Counted from the first letter of the stretch, positions 16,408 through 27,546 are shown. The stretch is DNA of 64,000 nt from Gaiellasilicea sp963749515 (GCA_963749515.1 CAVVMR010000006.1:310001-374000), one strand, 5' to 3'. Notes: generated by a model not told the origin, from the sequence alone. A program made the numbers and translations.

Positions 16408-16796
16408 GAGAGCTCGATCTCGGCGAAGGCCGCCGGAGCGAAGTCGCGCTCCCCGGCGCCGAGTGCGAGTGCGATCTCCGAGCAGTCGGGCTGGTGGCCG
16501 ACCACCACGACGGGGTCACCGAGTCCCTCGACGGCTGCGAGCACGTCCTCGGCGGTGGCGCCCGGCGCCAGCCGCTCGTCGACGAGCACGTCGACGCCGG
16601 CCGCCTTGGCGATCGCGGCTCCGGTCTCGCGGGCGCGAAGGAGTGGGCTCGCGACGACGATGGCGGGGGCAAAGCCGCCCAGGCGCTCGCCCAGCTCTCG
16701 TGCCTGTTGCCGGCCGTGCGTGCTCAAGGGCCGCAGCGAGTCGGGATCGCCGGGATCGGAATGCGCATGGCGAACCAGATAGAGGCGAGTTAGCAC
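16404..16796 (-). CDS. sixA: SixA-type phosphohistidine phosphatase
   Basis: A 130-residue histidine phosphatase. The catalytic RHA motif is at 9-11 in LYLVRHAHSD, the second-strand arginine in SPLLRARETG, and the second catalytic histidine in VVVVGHQPDCS. This short form is like E. coli SixA, which dephosphorylates histidine-phosphotransfer proteins. It lies between the MarR gene and the ABC exporter in one minus-strand run. Confidence 0.88.
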   Translation of the reverse strand: MLTRLYLVRHAHSDPGDPDSLRPLSTHGRQQARELGERLGGFAPAIVVASPLLRARETGAAIAKAAGVDVLVDERLAPGATAEDVLAAVEGLGDPVVVVGHQPDCSEIALALGAGERDFAPAAFAEIELS

Positions 16797-16812
16797 GGAT
16801 TCGTAGGAGATA

Positions 16813-17250
16813 TCACGAATTCGGACTATCGAGTGCAGAACGCGCCGCGAACTCGAGATGGGCGAGGGCGCGGTCGACGTCGTGAACAGGTGTACGGAGC
16901 CGGGCGGCGACGAGCTCCTCGGCGCGTTCGACTGCGGGATAGCCCGCGGCGCGCAGGCTGCTGCCGGCGTCGGTAAGCGAGATCAGCCGCGAGCGACCGT
17001 CGACGGGGTTGGGCTCGCTCCGCACGAGGCCGCGGCCGGAGAGCCGGCCGAGGTGGTCGGACAGGGTCGTCGGCGGCCGGCCGGTCCGGCGCGCCAGCTC
17101 GCTGGGCGTCACCGGCTCGGCACGGCCGATCTCGTCCACGAGTGCGAACTGCTCGGCCGGTACACCGCGGGCGGCGAGCTCTCGCTCGAGCAGGCGCTCG
17201 GCGAGGAGCGACGTGACGCGAAGGCTCTCGAGGATCGGCTGGTCGGCCAC
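16813..17250 (-). CDS. MarR family regulator
   Basis: A 145-residue winged-helix regulator. The recognition region is VTPSELARRTGRPPTTLSDH followed by a wing with SEPNPVDGRSRLISLTDAG, which matches MarR proteins. It heads the run with sixA and the ABC-2 exporter and is divergent from the PhzF gene (35-bp gap). MarR proteins often repress the exporter they sit beside, so the ABC pair is the likely target, but no operator was identified. Confidence 0.88.
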   Translation of the reverse strand: MADQPILESLRVTSLLAERLLERELAARGVPAEQFALVDEIGRAEPVTPSELARRTGRPPTTLSDHLGRLSGRGLVRSEPNPVDGRSRLISLTDAGSSLRAAGYPAVERAEELVAARLRTPVHDVDRALAHLEFAARSALDSPNS

Positions 17251-17285
17251 GTGCCGATCATAGGAGCCGCAGTAGGCTTCGCACG

Positions 17286-18134
17286 ATGCGTTCGTTTCGC
17301 TACGTGCTCGCCGACGTCTTCACCGACCGGGCGCTTGCAGGGAACCAGCTGGCCGTTTTCACCGACGCGCGCGACCTCGACGAGGTGACGATGCAGGAGC
17401 TGGCGCTCGAGCTGGGCTTCTCGGAGACCGTGTACGTGCTGCCGCCGCGCGAAGGCGGCACCGTTCGCATCCGGATCTTCACGCCCGGGAACGAGATCCC
17501 GTTTGCCGGGCACCCCTGCCTCGGCACTGCATTCGTCCTCGCCGCGCCGCTCCAGTTGGGGGTGATCGCGCTCGAGACGGGGAACGGCATCGTGCCCGTC
17601 GAGCTCGAGCGGGACGAGTCCGGGCGGATCATCTTCGGCCGGATGACACAGCCCGTGCCGTCTGTCGCGGCCTACGAGCGCGCCGACGAGATGCTCGCCG
17701 CGCTCGGCGTCGAGTCGTCGGAGCTACCGGTCGAGGTGTACGACAACGGGATCCGGCACGCGTACGTCGTGCTCCCCTCGAAGGCGGACGTCGCCGGGCT
17801 CAAGCCGGACATGAGCCTGTTGAGCGAGCTCGACCTGGTCGGTGCGCTCGCCTGCGCAGGGTCTGGGACGAGTTGGAAGGTGCGGATGTTCTCGCCGTCC
17901 GACGGGGTCAATGAGGACGCGGCGACAGGCTCTGCGGCCGGCCCACTCGCCTGCCACCTCGGCCGGCACGGTGTCGTGCCCTGGGGGGAGGAGATCGTGA
18001 TCGAGCAGGGCACCGAGATCGGACGGCCCTCGACGCTCTATGCCCGCGCGGCCGGCTCCGGCGAGACGATCGAGTCCGTCGAGGTTGGTGGCTCCGCGGT
18101 CACCGTGGCGCGCGGCGAATTCAAGCTTCCGTAG
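17286..18134 (+). CDS. PhzF family isomerase
   Basis: A 282-residue two-lobed protein with the diaminopimelate epimerase-like fold. The conserved acid is Glu47 in LGFSETVYVL. Other family blocks are RIRIFTPGNEIPFAGHPCLG and DAATGSAAGPLACHL, both lining the cleft. PhzF acts in phenazine synthesis, but most genomes carry relatives of unknown substrate, and no phenazine genes are here, so a specific name is not justified. It overlaps the convergent BNR gene by 14 bp. Confidence 0.88.
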   Translation: MRSFRYVLADVFTDRALAGNQLAVFTDARDLDEVTMQELALELGFSETVYVLPPREGGTVRIRIFTPGNEIPFAGHPCLGTAFVLAAPLQLGVIALETGNGIVPVELERDESGRIIFGRMTQPVPSVAAYERADEMLAALGVESSELPVEVYDNGIRHAYVVLPSKADVAGLKPDMSLLSELDLVGALACAGSGTSWKVRMFSPSDGVNEDAATGSAAGPLACHLGRHGVVPWGEEIVIEQGTEIGRPSTLYARAAGSGETIESVEVGGSAVTVARGEFKLP

Positions 18135-18516
18135 CCCAGGCGACGGCTTCGATATCCGGGAGCTCCGGCGCGAGCGAGCGCCAGAAGCGGGCACCGTCGA
18201 GCGAGAGGTACAGCCGGTTGCGCGCCGCGTAGAGCACGCGGTCCGGCGCTGCCGAGTCGACGGCGACGTCGAATCCCGGCGGCAGCCCGCCGCCCGACTC
18301 GTGCCAGGTCGCTCCCGCATCCCACGAGACGAGCAGAGGCGGTCGGCGGGCAACGAGCGCCACGACGGTCGAGCCGCCCGCCGAGGCGGCGACGAGCCGC
18401 GGCAGGCTCACGTCCAGACGATCGTGCTCGACTGCGATGTCCACCTCTCCGAGAACCGCCTCGGCCTCGACGTCCAACTCGAAGACGCCGTCGACCGTGC
18501 GCACCCAGGCGGTCAC
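18121..18516 (-). CDS. Small BNR/sialidase-repeat-like protein
   Basis: A 131-residue protein from GTG 18516, which overlaps the kinase stop as GTGA. It contains two Asp-box-like repeats, LLVSWDAGATWHESGGGLP and LYLSLDGARFWRSLAP, separated by PDRVLYAARNRLY. That is the repeat of beta-propeller sialidase-like and photosystem-stability-like proteins, but only about two to three blades are present, so it cannot form a complete propeller alone. Coupling to the PfkB kinase suggests a joint role of unknown kind. A truncated gene is the alternative, though the stop is clean. Confidence 0.7.
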   Translation of the reverse strand: MTAWVRTVDGVFELDVEAEAVLGEVDIAVEHDRLDVSLPRLVAASAGGSTVVALVARRPPLLVSWDAGATWHESGGGLPPGFDVAVDSAAPDRVLYAARNRLYLSLDGARFWRSLAPELPDIEAVAWATEA

Positions 18517-19334
18517 ACCGGTTCGAGCTCCGGCGGCTCTGGGTCGGGCTCGAGCTCGATCTCGAGCACGCGGGCGGCGGTCGTCGCTGCCTGGCGAGCC
18601 GCCGACGGCGGCCCGTGCCCGGACGCACGCGCCCAGGCATAGGCGGCGAGGAACGCATCGCCGGCGCCGGTCGGGTTGTCGATCTCGATCCGTCGCGCGT
18701 GCACGTGCTCCCGCAGGCCGCGGGCGACGACGACGGCGCCGGCGGAGGCCCTGGTGAGCAGCAGCTCGGGCACGCCGAGCTCGAGCACGCGCTCCTCGCC
18801 GCCGAGCGCCTCGAGCTCCTCCTCGTTCAGCTTCAGCGCGGTCACGTGACGCAGAACCTCGGGATCGAAGTCGGAGTCGAGCACCAGCGGGCCGGCCTCC
18901 GCAGGTCGAACGAGCGCCTGTCCGTCGAGAGCGAGCCTGCGATCCCGCGCCAGCGCCGCCAGCACGTCGGCGGGGAAGTCCGCGCGCGTGAGCCCACCCA
19001 GGTGGACCCAGGCCGCGCGGCCGACGGCTCGCACGTCCTCCACCGTCCACGGCGCGCCGGGGTCGCCGATGGTCATCTCGCGCCTCTCGCCGTCGTTCTG
19101 GATCTCGAAGGCGGTCGTGCGGGCCGCCGGCAGCCACGTGACGGGGACGCCGAGTGCGGAGAGAGGCGGCACGAGCGCGCGACGGTCGGCGTCGGCGCAG
19201 CGGGCGATGATGCGTGAATCGCCTCCGAGCAGCCGCAGGCCGCGGGCGGCGTGATACGGCGCCCCGCCGACTCTCGGCTCGCCGCCGTCGATCGTGTCGC
19301 GCGAGAGATTCCCGATCACTGCGATGCCGCCCAC
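18513..19334 (-). CDS. PfkB family sugar/nucleoside kinase
   Basis: A 273-residue kinase. The N-terminal block is VIGNLSRDTIDG and GGAPYHAARGLRLLGG. The ATP-site signature IDNPTGAGDAFLAAYAWA holds the catalytic Asp and anion-hole glycines. Family members phosphorylate ribose, fructose, adenosine or similar; the substrate cannot be told from the motifs. Residue composition ends in an acidic, proline-rich tail. It is followed by the BNR-type gene and preceded by the NCS1 permease end with an 11-bp gap. Confidence 0.88.
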   Translation of the reverse strand: MGGIAVIGNLSRDTIDGGEPRVGGAPYHAARGLRLLGGDSRIIARCADADRRALVPPLSALGVPVTWLPAARTTAFEIQNDGERREMTIGDPGAPWTVEDVRAVGRAAWVHLGGLTRADFPADVLAALARDRRLALDGQALVRPAEAGPLVLDSDFDPEVLRHVTALKLNEEELEALGGEERVLELGVPELLLTRASAGAVVVARGLREHVHARRIEIDNPTGAGDAFLAAYAWARASGHGPPSAARQAATTAARVLEIELEPDPEPPELEPV

Positions 19335-19345
19335 GGCGGCCTACT

Positions 19346-20659
19346 CTAGAAGCGCCGCTTGCCCAGCGCAGCAACGACGAGCCCGAGCGCGAGCGTGACG
19401 ACGAAGCTCGGCAGCGTCGCGCCGATCCCGAGGTCGGGCGGCTCGCCGAGTGCATCCACCCACCAGGTCGGGCCGACCGGATGCAGCCATTGGTAGAGCG
19501 CGAAGCCGGCGATCCAGGCCGCGATCATCCCCGGACGAACGTCGGGCGCAGCGAAGACGTCGTTCTCCCGGTAGCGGGCGCCCGCGACCAGCCAGTCCGC
19601 GAGCAGGACGCCGAAGAGCGGCACGAAGAAGGAGCCGAGGAGAAGCAGGAAGCTCTCGTACGAGAGCAGGTCGATCGTGAGCGCGCCGACGGTCGCGATC
19701 GAGGCGACCGCGACGACGAGCGGCCGCTGTGGCGCGCGAGGCGCGAGGTTTTGGAGCGAGACCGCGGTCGAGTAGACGTTGGCAAACGCCTCGTCTGTCT
19801 CGTCGACGGTGACGGCGAGCAGCGCGACGATCCCGGCGAGGCCGCCGGCCGCGACCGCGACGGGAAGCGCCGCGGGATCGGTGATGCTGCGCGAAAAGAA
19901 CAGGACCGCGCCGAGTAGCCACAACCAGGAGCCGGCGAGGAAGTAGCCGATCCCGACGCCCCAGAACGCCGCCCGCCGGGTTCGGGTGAAACGCGTGTAG
20001 TCGGCTGCGAGCGGGATCCAGGAGACTGTGATCGCGACGACGAGGTCGACTCCGTCGAGCACGGACGAGCCGCCCTCGCCCGGCCGGTCCCAGAGAACGC
20101 CGAACCCGGTGTCGTCGAGCGCCCACCACGTCAGGTAGAGAAGCGAAGCGATCACGGCCCACACGGCGAACTTGCGGATCACCTTGCGGACGACGTCGAC
20201 CGGTCCGAGCAGGGCCATCGCCAGCGCGATGCCGCCGAAGACGAGCGTCCAGAGCCACTGCGCTCGGAAGCCGAACACCTCGTCCGAGAGCGCGGCGACC
20301 GCCGTCGCGATGATCAGCAGCTCGAAGATCGCCCAGCCGACGCACTGGGCCGCGTTCAGGATCGTCGGAAGCCAGGAGCCGCGCAGCCCGAGCGGGGCGC
20401 GCATCAGGACCATCCCCGGCACGCCGGCGTCGGCTCCGATCATCCCGGCGACGCCGAGCATCGCGTTCCCGATCAGGCTGCCGAGGAAGATCGCGACGAC
20501 CGCCTCGGGGAGGGAGAGCGCCGGCACGAGGTACGTGCCCGCGATGAGCACCAGCAGCGACACGCCGAGGTTGCCCCAGAGGAGCAGGTTGTCCAGGAAG
20601 CCGAGCACGCGGAGCCGCTCGGGCACCGGCTCGATCCCCCAGGCGGGCGTTCGCTCCAT
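19346..20659 (-). CDS. cytX: NCS1 permease, thiamine-precursor type (CytX-like)
   Basis: About 437 residues from ATG 20659 with roughly 12 membrane segments. It has the NCS1 opening GIEPVPERLRVLGFLDNLLLW, an N-terminal repeat with GMIGADAGVPGMVLMRAPLG and LNAAQCVGWAIFELLIIA, and a central SWIPLAADYTRFTRTRRAAFW. NCS1 proteins carry nucleobases and related compounds by cation symport. The gene is preceded by a TPP riboswitch, which points to hydroxymethylpyrimidine or another thiamine precursor as substrate, as for CytX. The SD (AGGAG) lies 9 bp before the ATG and next to the riboswitch end. Confidence 0.88.
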   Translation of the reverse strand: MERTPAWGIEPVPERLRVLGFLDNLLLWGNLGVSLLVLIAGTYLVPALSLPEAVVAIFLGSLIGNAMLGVAGMIGADAGVPGMVLMRAPLGLRGSWLPTILNAAQCVGWAIFELLIIATAVAALSDEVFGFRAQWLWTLVFGGIALAMALLGPVDVVRKVIRKFAVWAVIASLLYLTWWALDDTGFGVLWDRPGEGGSSVLDGVDLVVAITVSWIPLAADYTRFTRTRRAAFWGVGIGYFLAGSWLWLLGAVLFFSRSITDPAALPVAVAAGGLAGIVALLAVTVDETDEAFANVYSTAVSLQNLAPRAPQRPLVVAVASIATVGALTIDLLSYESFLLLLGSFFVPLFGVLLADWLVAGARYRENDVFAAPDVRPGMIAAWIAGFALYQWLHPVGPTWWVDALGEPPDLGIGATLPSFVVTLALGLVVAALGKRRF

Positions 20660-20672
20660 TGTTTGTGCTCCT

Positions 20673-20741
20673 CCCTTCGCCGGCATGACCCGGATCAGGT
20701 TCTGCGGGTGTGATCTCAGCCGCGCGTGCGGCACCCCGGAC
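20673..20741 (-). promoter_or_regulatory. TPP riboswitch (THI element)
   Basis: Read on the minus strand, the element holds the conserved thi-box cores: GGGGTGCC, then GGCTGAGA, an ACCC segment, GAACCTGATC and GGGTCATGCCGGCGAAGG. These form the pyrimidine- and pyrophosphate-sensing arms. It ends 14 bp before the permease ATG, beside the Shine-Dalgarno sequence, so thiamine pyrophosphate probably blocks ribosome binding. No terminator hairpin is visible between aptamer and start. Confidence 0.93.
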
Positions 20742-20757
20742 TGCGCACTCTAGAGAC

Positions 20758-23508
<2,751 letters not shown>

Positions 23509-23585
23509 GCCTCGAATCTATCGAACAGGCGCGTTCCTGGCCGCTTTGGACACGCCAGGCCCTGGCCCCGACACGTCTGCGAGGG

Positions 23586-23612
23586 ACATGACGGGGTCTG
23601 ACCCCTGACATG
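23586..23612. repeat. Palindromic repeat, copy 1
   Basis: Core GGGGTCTGACCCC at 23593-23605 is a near-perfect palindrome inside the larger block ACATGACGGGGTCTGACCCC followed by TGACATG. It shares ACGGGGTCTGACCCC with copy 2, about 90 bp away in the same orientation. Similar cores occur in REP-type repeats. It lies upstream of acnA and downstream of the F420 oxidoreductase, so a transcription-end role is also possible. Confidence 0.65.
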
Positions 23613-23676
23613 GCTCAGACGGACGGTGGCTGCGATCATTGGCCCGCTTGGTGGAGCGGATCGCTGTCCGTCTCGG

Positions 23677-23706
23677 ACACGACGGGGTCTGACCCCGGAC
23701 ATGTCC
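23677..23706. repeat. Palindromic repeat, copy 2
   Basis: Second copy of the ACGGGGTCTGACCCC block (23682-23696), followed by GGACATGTCC, itself a 10-base palindrome. It ends about 15 bp before the stop of the F420 oxidoreductase gene. No T-tract follows on either strand, so an intrinsic terminator is not certain. Confidence 0.65.
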
Positions 23707-23720
23707 GGTTCGGCTTGGTC

Positions 23721-24674
23721 TCAGGCGAGCTTCGGCTGCAGCTCCTCTTCCCAGAAGCGGAAAAAGCCTTCCTGGTCGGAGCCGATCTGGTGGAGGGCGA
23801 TGTGGTCGAAGCCCGCCTCCTCCCAGGTCCGGATCTGCTCGAGCACCGGCTCGGGATCGGGGCCGCATGGCACGTCCGCCGTCGCCATCTCCTTGGTCAC
23901 GTCCTCCGCGACCGCGTCGAAGTCGGACGGGCGCGGCAGCTCCTGGTTGATCGTGCCGCCGAGGCCAGTGTGGCGCCAGAGCCGGAACGCAGTCTCCTTC
24001 GCCTTCTCCGCATCGGCTGCCCAGCAGAGACGCACCTGGCCATAGAGCGGGCCTTTGCCGCCGGCACCACGGTAGGCCTGCACGATCTCCTCATCGGGCA
24101 CGGTGTTGACGAGCGCGTCGCCGAGGCGGCCCGCGAGCCCTGCGGCGATGGGCTTTGCGGCCGCGATCGCGATCGGCACCGGTTGCTCGGGCAACGTGTA
24201 GATCCGGGCGTGGTCGACGGTGTAGTGCTTGCCACGATGCGTCTGCTCGCCGCCCTCCCAGAGCAGCCGGATCACCTCGATCGCCTCCTCGAGCATCTCG
24301 ACTCGCTCGTCGGGCGCGGGCCAACGGTCGCCGAGCACGTGCTCGTTCAGGTTCTCGCCGGTGCCGAGGCCGAGCGTAAAGCGCCCCGGCAGCATCGAGC
24401 CGCAAGTCGCGGCGGCGTGGGCGACGATCGCAGGATGCGTGCGGATCAGGGGGCACGTGACGCCTGTCGCGAGCGCGATCCGCTCCGTCGTCGCCGCGAT
24501 CCCGCCGAGCACGGACCAGACGAACGGACTCTGGCCCTGCGCGTCGATCCACGGGTGGAAGTGGTCCGAGATCATCGCGAACGAGAAGCCCAACTCCTCG
24601 GCGCGCACGGTGTTGTCGACGAGGTCGCGCGGGCGATGCTCCTCGGCGGAGAGCCAGTAGCCAAATTCCGTCAT
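23721..24674 (-). CDS. F420-dependent LLM oxidoreductase, Fgd-like
   Basis: A 317-residue luciferase-like TIM-barrel protein. MISDHFHPWIDAQGQSPFVW holds the histidine used for F420 hydride transfer in glucose-6-phosphate dehydrogenases, and LPGRFTLGLGTGENLNEHVL is the coenzyme-binding turn typical of the Fgd/TIGR03557 group. Actinobacterial LLM enzymes of this type use coenzyme F420 to oxidise or reduce small substrates. The substrate here is not defined, and glucose-6-phosphate is only one option. The gene stands alone, 40 bp downstream of a frameshifted metalloprotease gene. Confidence 0.88.
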   Translation of the reverse strand: MTEFGYWLSAEEHRPRDLVDNTVRAEELGFSFAMISDHFHPWIDAQGQSPFVWSVLGGIAATTERIALATGVTCPLIRTHPAIVAHAAATCGSMLPGRFTLGLGTGENLNEHVLGDRWPAPDERVEMLEEAIEVIRLLWEGGEQTHRGKHYTVDHARIYTLPEQPVPIAIAAAKPIAAGLAGRLGDALVNTVPDEEIVQAYRGAGGKGPLYGQVRLCWAADAEKAKETAFRLWRHTGLGGTINQELPRPSDFDAVAEDVTKEMATADVPCGPDPEPVLEQIRTWEEAGFDHIALHQIGSDQEGFFRFWEEELQPKLA

Positions 24675-24713
24675 GCGCAGCTTCGTACCGCCGCGGCGGC
24701 TGTCCGAAACGGT

Positions 24714-26082
24714 CTAGCGCAGGCGGCGGAGCGGGACCGTCGTGGTCGGCCCGGCGTTGCCGGCGCGGTCGATCGCCGCGATCGAGACGTTCCTGCGCAG
24801 CGTCGCCCGGGTCAGCGTCACGGCCGGCTTCGTCACCGTGAAGACCCGCGCGCCGATCGTGATCCGATAGCCCCGCAAGCCGCCGAGATCGCGTGCCCGA
24901 GGCCAGAAGAGCCGGACCGTCTTGGCCGCGCGTCGCACCGATACGCGCCCGACCGCCGACGGCCGAACCGTGTCGCGGACGAGCTTCCCCTGTGCGTCGA
25001 CGAGGCCGAGGCCGAGGCGGAAGCGGACCGTCACCGGTTGGCTCAGGTGCCCCACGCCGTCGGACGCGCGGATCGTGTACGAGCTCGTGTTGCCCGCAGC
25101 GATGCCGAGGATGGCCGAGGTCGACGTCGTCGCGGATATGAAGAGATTGTCCTGGTAGACGCGATAGCTGATCGGCCCGACGTCGTCGGTCGAGGCTCGC
25201 CACGAGACACGGACGATTCCGGGGGCGCCGCCGTCGGTGGCGGTAAGGCTCGCCGGGAGTGAGGGAGCGGCGCGATCCGGCGAGTCGAGCCGCTCGAGGA
25301 AGAGCGAATCCTGGACGTCGGTCCACACGCCGCCGTGCGCGTAGTAGTCGTCGCGCCCGCCGTCGAGCACGTGCGTCTCCAGTTCGGCGCCGGAGAGCGA
25401 GGCGTTCAGCAGGTCGTTGGTGACGTCGCAGACGTGCCCGTCGCTGCAGTGGTGAGGCGCGCCGCCGGTGACGGCGTCGAAGCTGTGCATGAGCTCGTGC
25501 ACCGCGACGACCGGCCGGAAGGTGGGCTCCTCCGCATGACAGGCCTGGAGGAACACGATTGCGATCCCCGGTAAGCCCACCGGAAGGAGTGTCGCCCACG
25601 CCGCAGACCTCGAAGTCCGGCTGCTGCTGCTCGATCGGGCCGTCGTAGTAGACGAGGTAGGTCTTCTCGGGCTGGATGAACCCGCGCTGGGCGAGCAAGA
25701 AGCGGATCGTGGTGAACGCGGTGTTGATCTGCCCGGCCGGTTGGGCCAGCGTCACGTTGGAGATGTCGAGCTGCCCGAAGGGGCTCGCGCAGGCGAAGGG
25801 GTAGAGATCGAAGCGAGGGGTGCGCGTCGTGTCCTGCGCACGCCACCACGCGTCGATCGCAGCGGTGTCGCCGACGATCCGCGGTGCCCACTCCGCCAGA
25901 CGGTCGGCCGCTCCGGGCGGGCGGACATATGTGACGTGGACAGAAAAACCGGGCGTTGAGTCAGGCAGCCGGTCGACGTCGCTCGACCCGATTCCGCACC
26001 AAGGCATCGGCACGGACGCCTGGGCCGGAGCGGCCGGGCCGAACGCCGCGACCACCGCCAGCCCGACGAGGAGCCGCTTCAC
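24714..26082 (-). pseudogene. Secreted HExxH metalloprotease with FN3 domain, frameshifted
   Basis: From ATG 26082 a signal peptide (MKRLLVGLAVVAAFGPAAPA) leads into a folded domain ending FEVCGVGDTPS. Near 25580 the frame breaks; removing one G in a run restores VGLPGIAIVFLQACHAEEP and then VAVHELMHSFD, the HExxH zinc-protease motif, with HHCSDGHVCD after it. A fibronectin type III-like domain (APSLPASLTATDG to PVTVRF) and a second Ig-like domain follow to the stop at 24714. The total span is one base over a codon multiple. Joined length is about 456 residues. It would be an extracellular peptidase. The intact sequence on both sides of one indel suggests very recent loss or assembly error. 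Confidence 0.75.
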
Positions 26083-26098
26083 ATGGACAAAGTACTCG

Positions 26099-26941
26099 TC
26101 AACGGCGCACGCGGTTCAGCGCGCGCTCGGTCCAGGTCACCCGCTTCCGGTCGAAGTGACCGGTCATCGCGACGAGGTAGGGGCCCGAGATCCGGCGGGC
26201 GTAGGCCGCGAAGCCCTCCTCCCGCAGCGGCTTCCAGTCCTCGCGGTAGGGCACGACCACGTGCTCGCGGCCGACGTGCCGGGCCGAGAGGAGGAAGGCG
26301 AGGCCCATGCCGGACGACACCTCGAGCAGCGACTGCCGCTCGCGCGCCGCCGTGCGCTGGAGCCCCTCGTAGAGCGCGGCGAGCTGCTGCGGCGTCGGCA
26401 GCTCGGAGGCGCTCGCCCGCAACTCGGAGAAGGACGTGCGCAGGCCGGCGAGCTCGAGCGGGGGCAGGTCGACGAGCCGGGCCGTCGTGCCCGAGGCTCC
26501 TTCCAGAGCGCTCAGCAGATCGTCGACCGACTGCAGCTCGGCTTCCTCGGCCAGCACGCCGGCGCGCTTCAGCTCGCTCACGAGCACCTCGAGGTAGACC
26601 CGCGAGCCGTGCGAGATGTCCGAGGCGGCGGCGAGCAGCCACAGCGGCGAGAAGCCGAAGGCCGCGATCGAGCCGAGCTCCATCACGTTGCCGGCCGCCT
26701 TTCGCTTCACCAGCTCGCCGGGCTCGGGCCCGTCGGCCGTCGCCTCGCGCTCCACGTCGCCGACGAGCTCGATCACGATCCGAAGCAGGTTCTTCGCGGT
26801 CGCCTCGTAGAAGCGCGAGCGGCGCGCGAACCGAGGCAGGACGACCTCGGCCGTCTCGTGCACGGCTCCGCCGAGACCGGCCGCGAGTGCGCGGATCGCT
26901 CGTTCGGGCAAAGACACGAGGAAGGTGCCTCGGCGCGCCAT
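26099..26941 (-). CDS. Hypothetical helical protein
   Basis: About 280 residues from ATG 26941 (MARRGTFLVSLPERAIRALA). I do not recognise it. Seen are an amphipathic N-terminus with SLPERAIRALAAGLGGAV, a stretch ELGSIAAFGFSPLWLLAAAS that could touch membrane, and a long charged helical middle with LKRAGVLAEEAELQSVDDLL. The C-terminus is basic (RKRVTWTERALNRVRR). It is divergent from bolA with a 15-bp gap, and followed after 16 bp by the metalloprotease gene. Only the coding status is certain. Confidence 0.7.
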   Translation of the reverse strand: MARRGTFLVSLPERAIRALAAGLGGAVHETAEVVLPRFARRSRFYEATAKNLLRIVIELVGDVEREATADGPEPGELVKRKAAGNVMELGSIAAFGFSPLWLLAAASDISHGSRVYLEVLVSELKRAGVLAEEAELQSVDDLLSALEGASGTTARLVDLPPLELAGLRTSFSELRASASELPTPQQLAALYEGLQRTAARERQSLLEVSSGMGLAFLLSARHVGREHVVVPYREDWKPLREEGFAAYARRISGPYLVAMTGHFDRKRVTWTERALNRVRR

Positions 26942-26956
26942 GGCTACGATGATTCC

Positions 26957-27193
26957 ATGGCTCTGACCGGCACGCTCGAATCGCTCCTGCGCGGCTCCTT
27001 TCCCGACGCGCGCGAGCTCGAGGTCGAGGACCGAACCGGTGGGGGCGATCATTTCCAGGTGACGGTCACGAGCGGCCGCTTCGACGGGCTCTCGCTGGTC
27101 GAGCAGCACCGGCTCGTCTACGAGGCGCTCGCTGCGCCACTCGGCGACGGGTCGATCCACGAACTGCGAATCAAGACGAGAGGAACGACATGA
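26957..27193 (+). CDS. bolA: BolA family protein
   Basis: A 78-residue protein from ATG 26957. The fold core reads LEVEDRTGGGDHFQVTVTS then LVEQHRLVYEAL with SIHELRIKT, the class II KH-like BolA domain; His in GDHFQV is a conserved Fe-S ligand candidate. BolA proteins pair with monothiol glutaredoxins to handle [2Fe-2S] clusters. That partner is the next gene, with ATGA overlap, which strongly supports the assignment. Confidence 0.92.
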   Translation: MALTGTLESLLRGSFPDARELEVEDRTGGGDHFQVTVTSGRFDGLSLVEQHRLVYEALAAPLGDGSIHELRIKTRGTT

Positions 27194-27546
27194 GCGAGCT
27201 GAAGCAGACGATCAAGGAGATCATCGAGAACGAGCCGGTGAGCCTGTTCATGAAGGGCACGCCCCAGCTCGTGATGTGCGGCAACTCGGACCGTGCGCTG
27301 CGGGCGCTTCGTGCCGCAGGTGCGCCGGTCACGACCGTCGACGTCCTCCCCGACCCGCAGATCCGCCAGGAGCTCTCGGCGCTCTCGGGCTGGCCGACCA
27401 TCCCGCAGATCTTCATCAAGGGCGAGCTCGTCGGCGGCGCGGACATCGTCGAGGAGCTCTACGAGAGCGGTGAGCTGCAGGCCAAGCTCGACGAGGCGCT
27501 GGGGCCGGACCGCGAGCCGGGCGAGAAGACGACCGCGCTCGCCTGA
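27190..27546 (+). CDS. Monothiol glutaredoxin (Grx4/GrxD-like), CGNS variant
   Basis: A 118-residue glutaredoxin of the Fe-S-carrier class. It has VSLFMKGTPQLVMCGNS with the single active-site Cys at 30, and later GWPTIPQIFIKGELVGGADI, the glutathione-binding TIP and GG-D motifs. The usual active-site motif in this class is CGFS; here it is CGNS, with Phe replaced by Asn. The translation start is coupled to bolA. A role in [2Fe-2S] trafficking is inferred from the pair. Confidence 0.9.
   Translation: MSELKQTIKEIIENEPVSLFMKGTPQLVMCGNSDRALRALRAAGAPVTTVDVLPDPQIRQELSALSGWPTIPQIFIKGELVGGADIVEELYESGELQAKLDEALGPDREPGEKTTALA

Noticed and set aside
17286..18134. Phenazine biosynthesis gene
   Set aside because: PhzF relatives are widespread and no other phenazine gene is near, so only the family name is used.
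23593..23696. The two GGGGTC palindromes as intrinsic terminators
   Set aside because: No T-tract follows on either strand, and the near-identical pair fits a dispersed repeat better.
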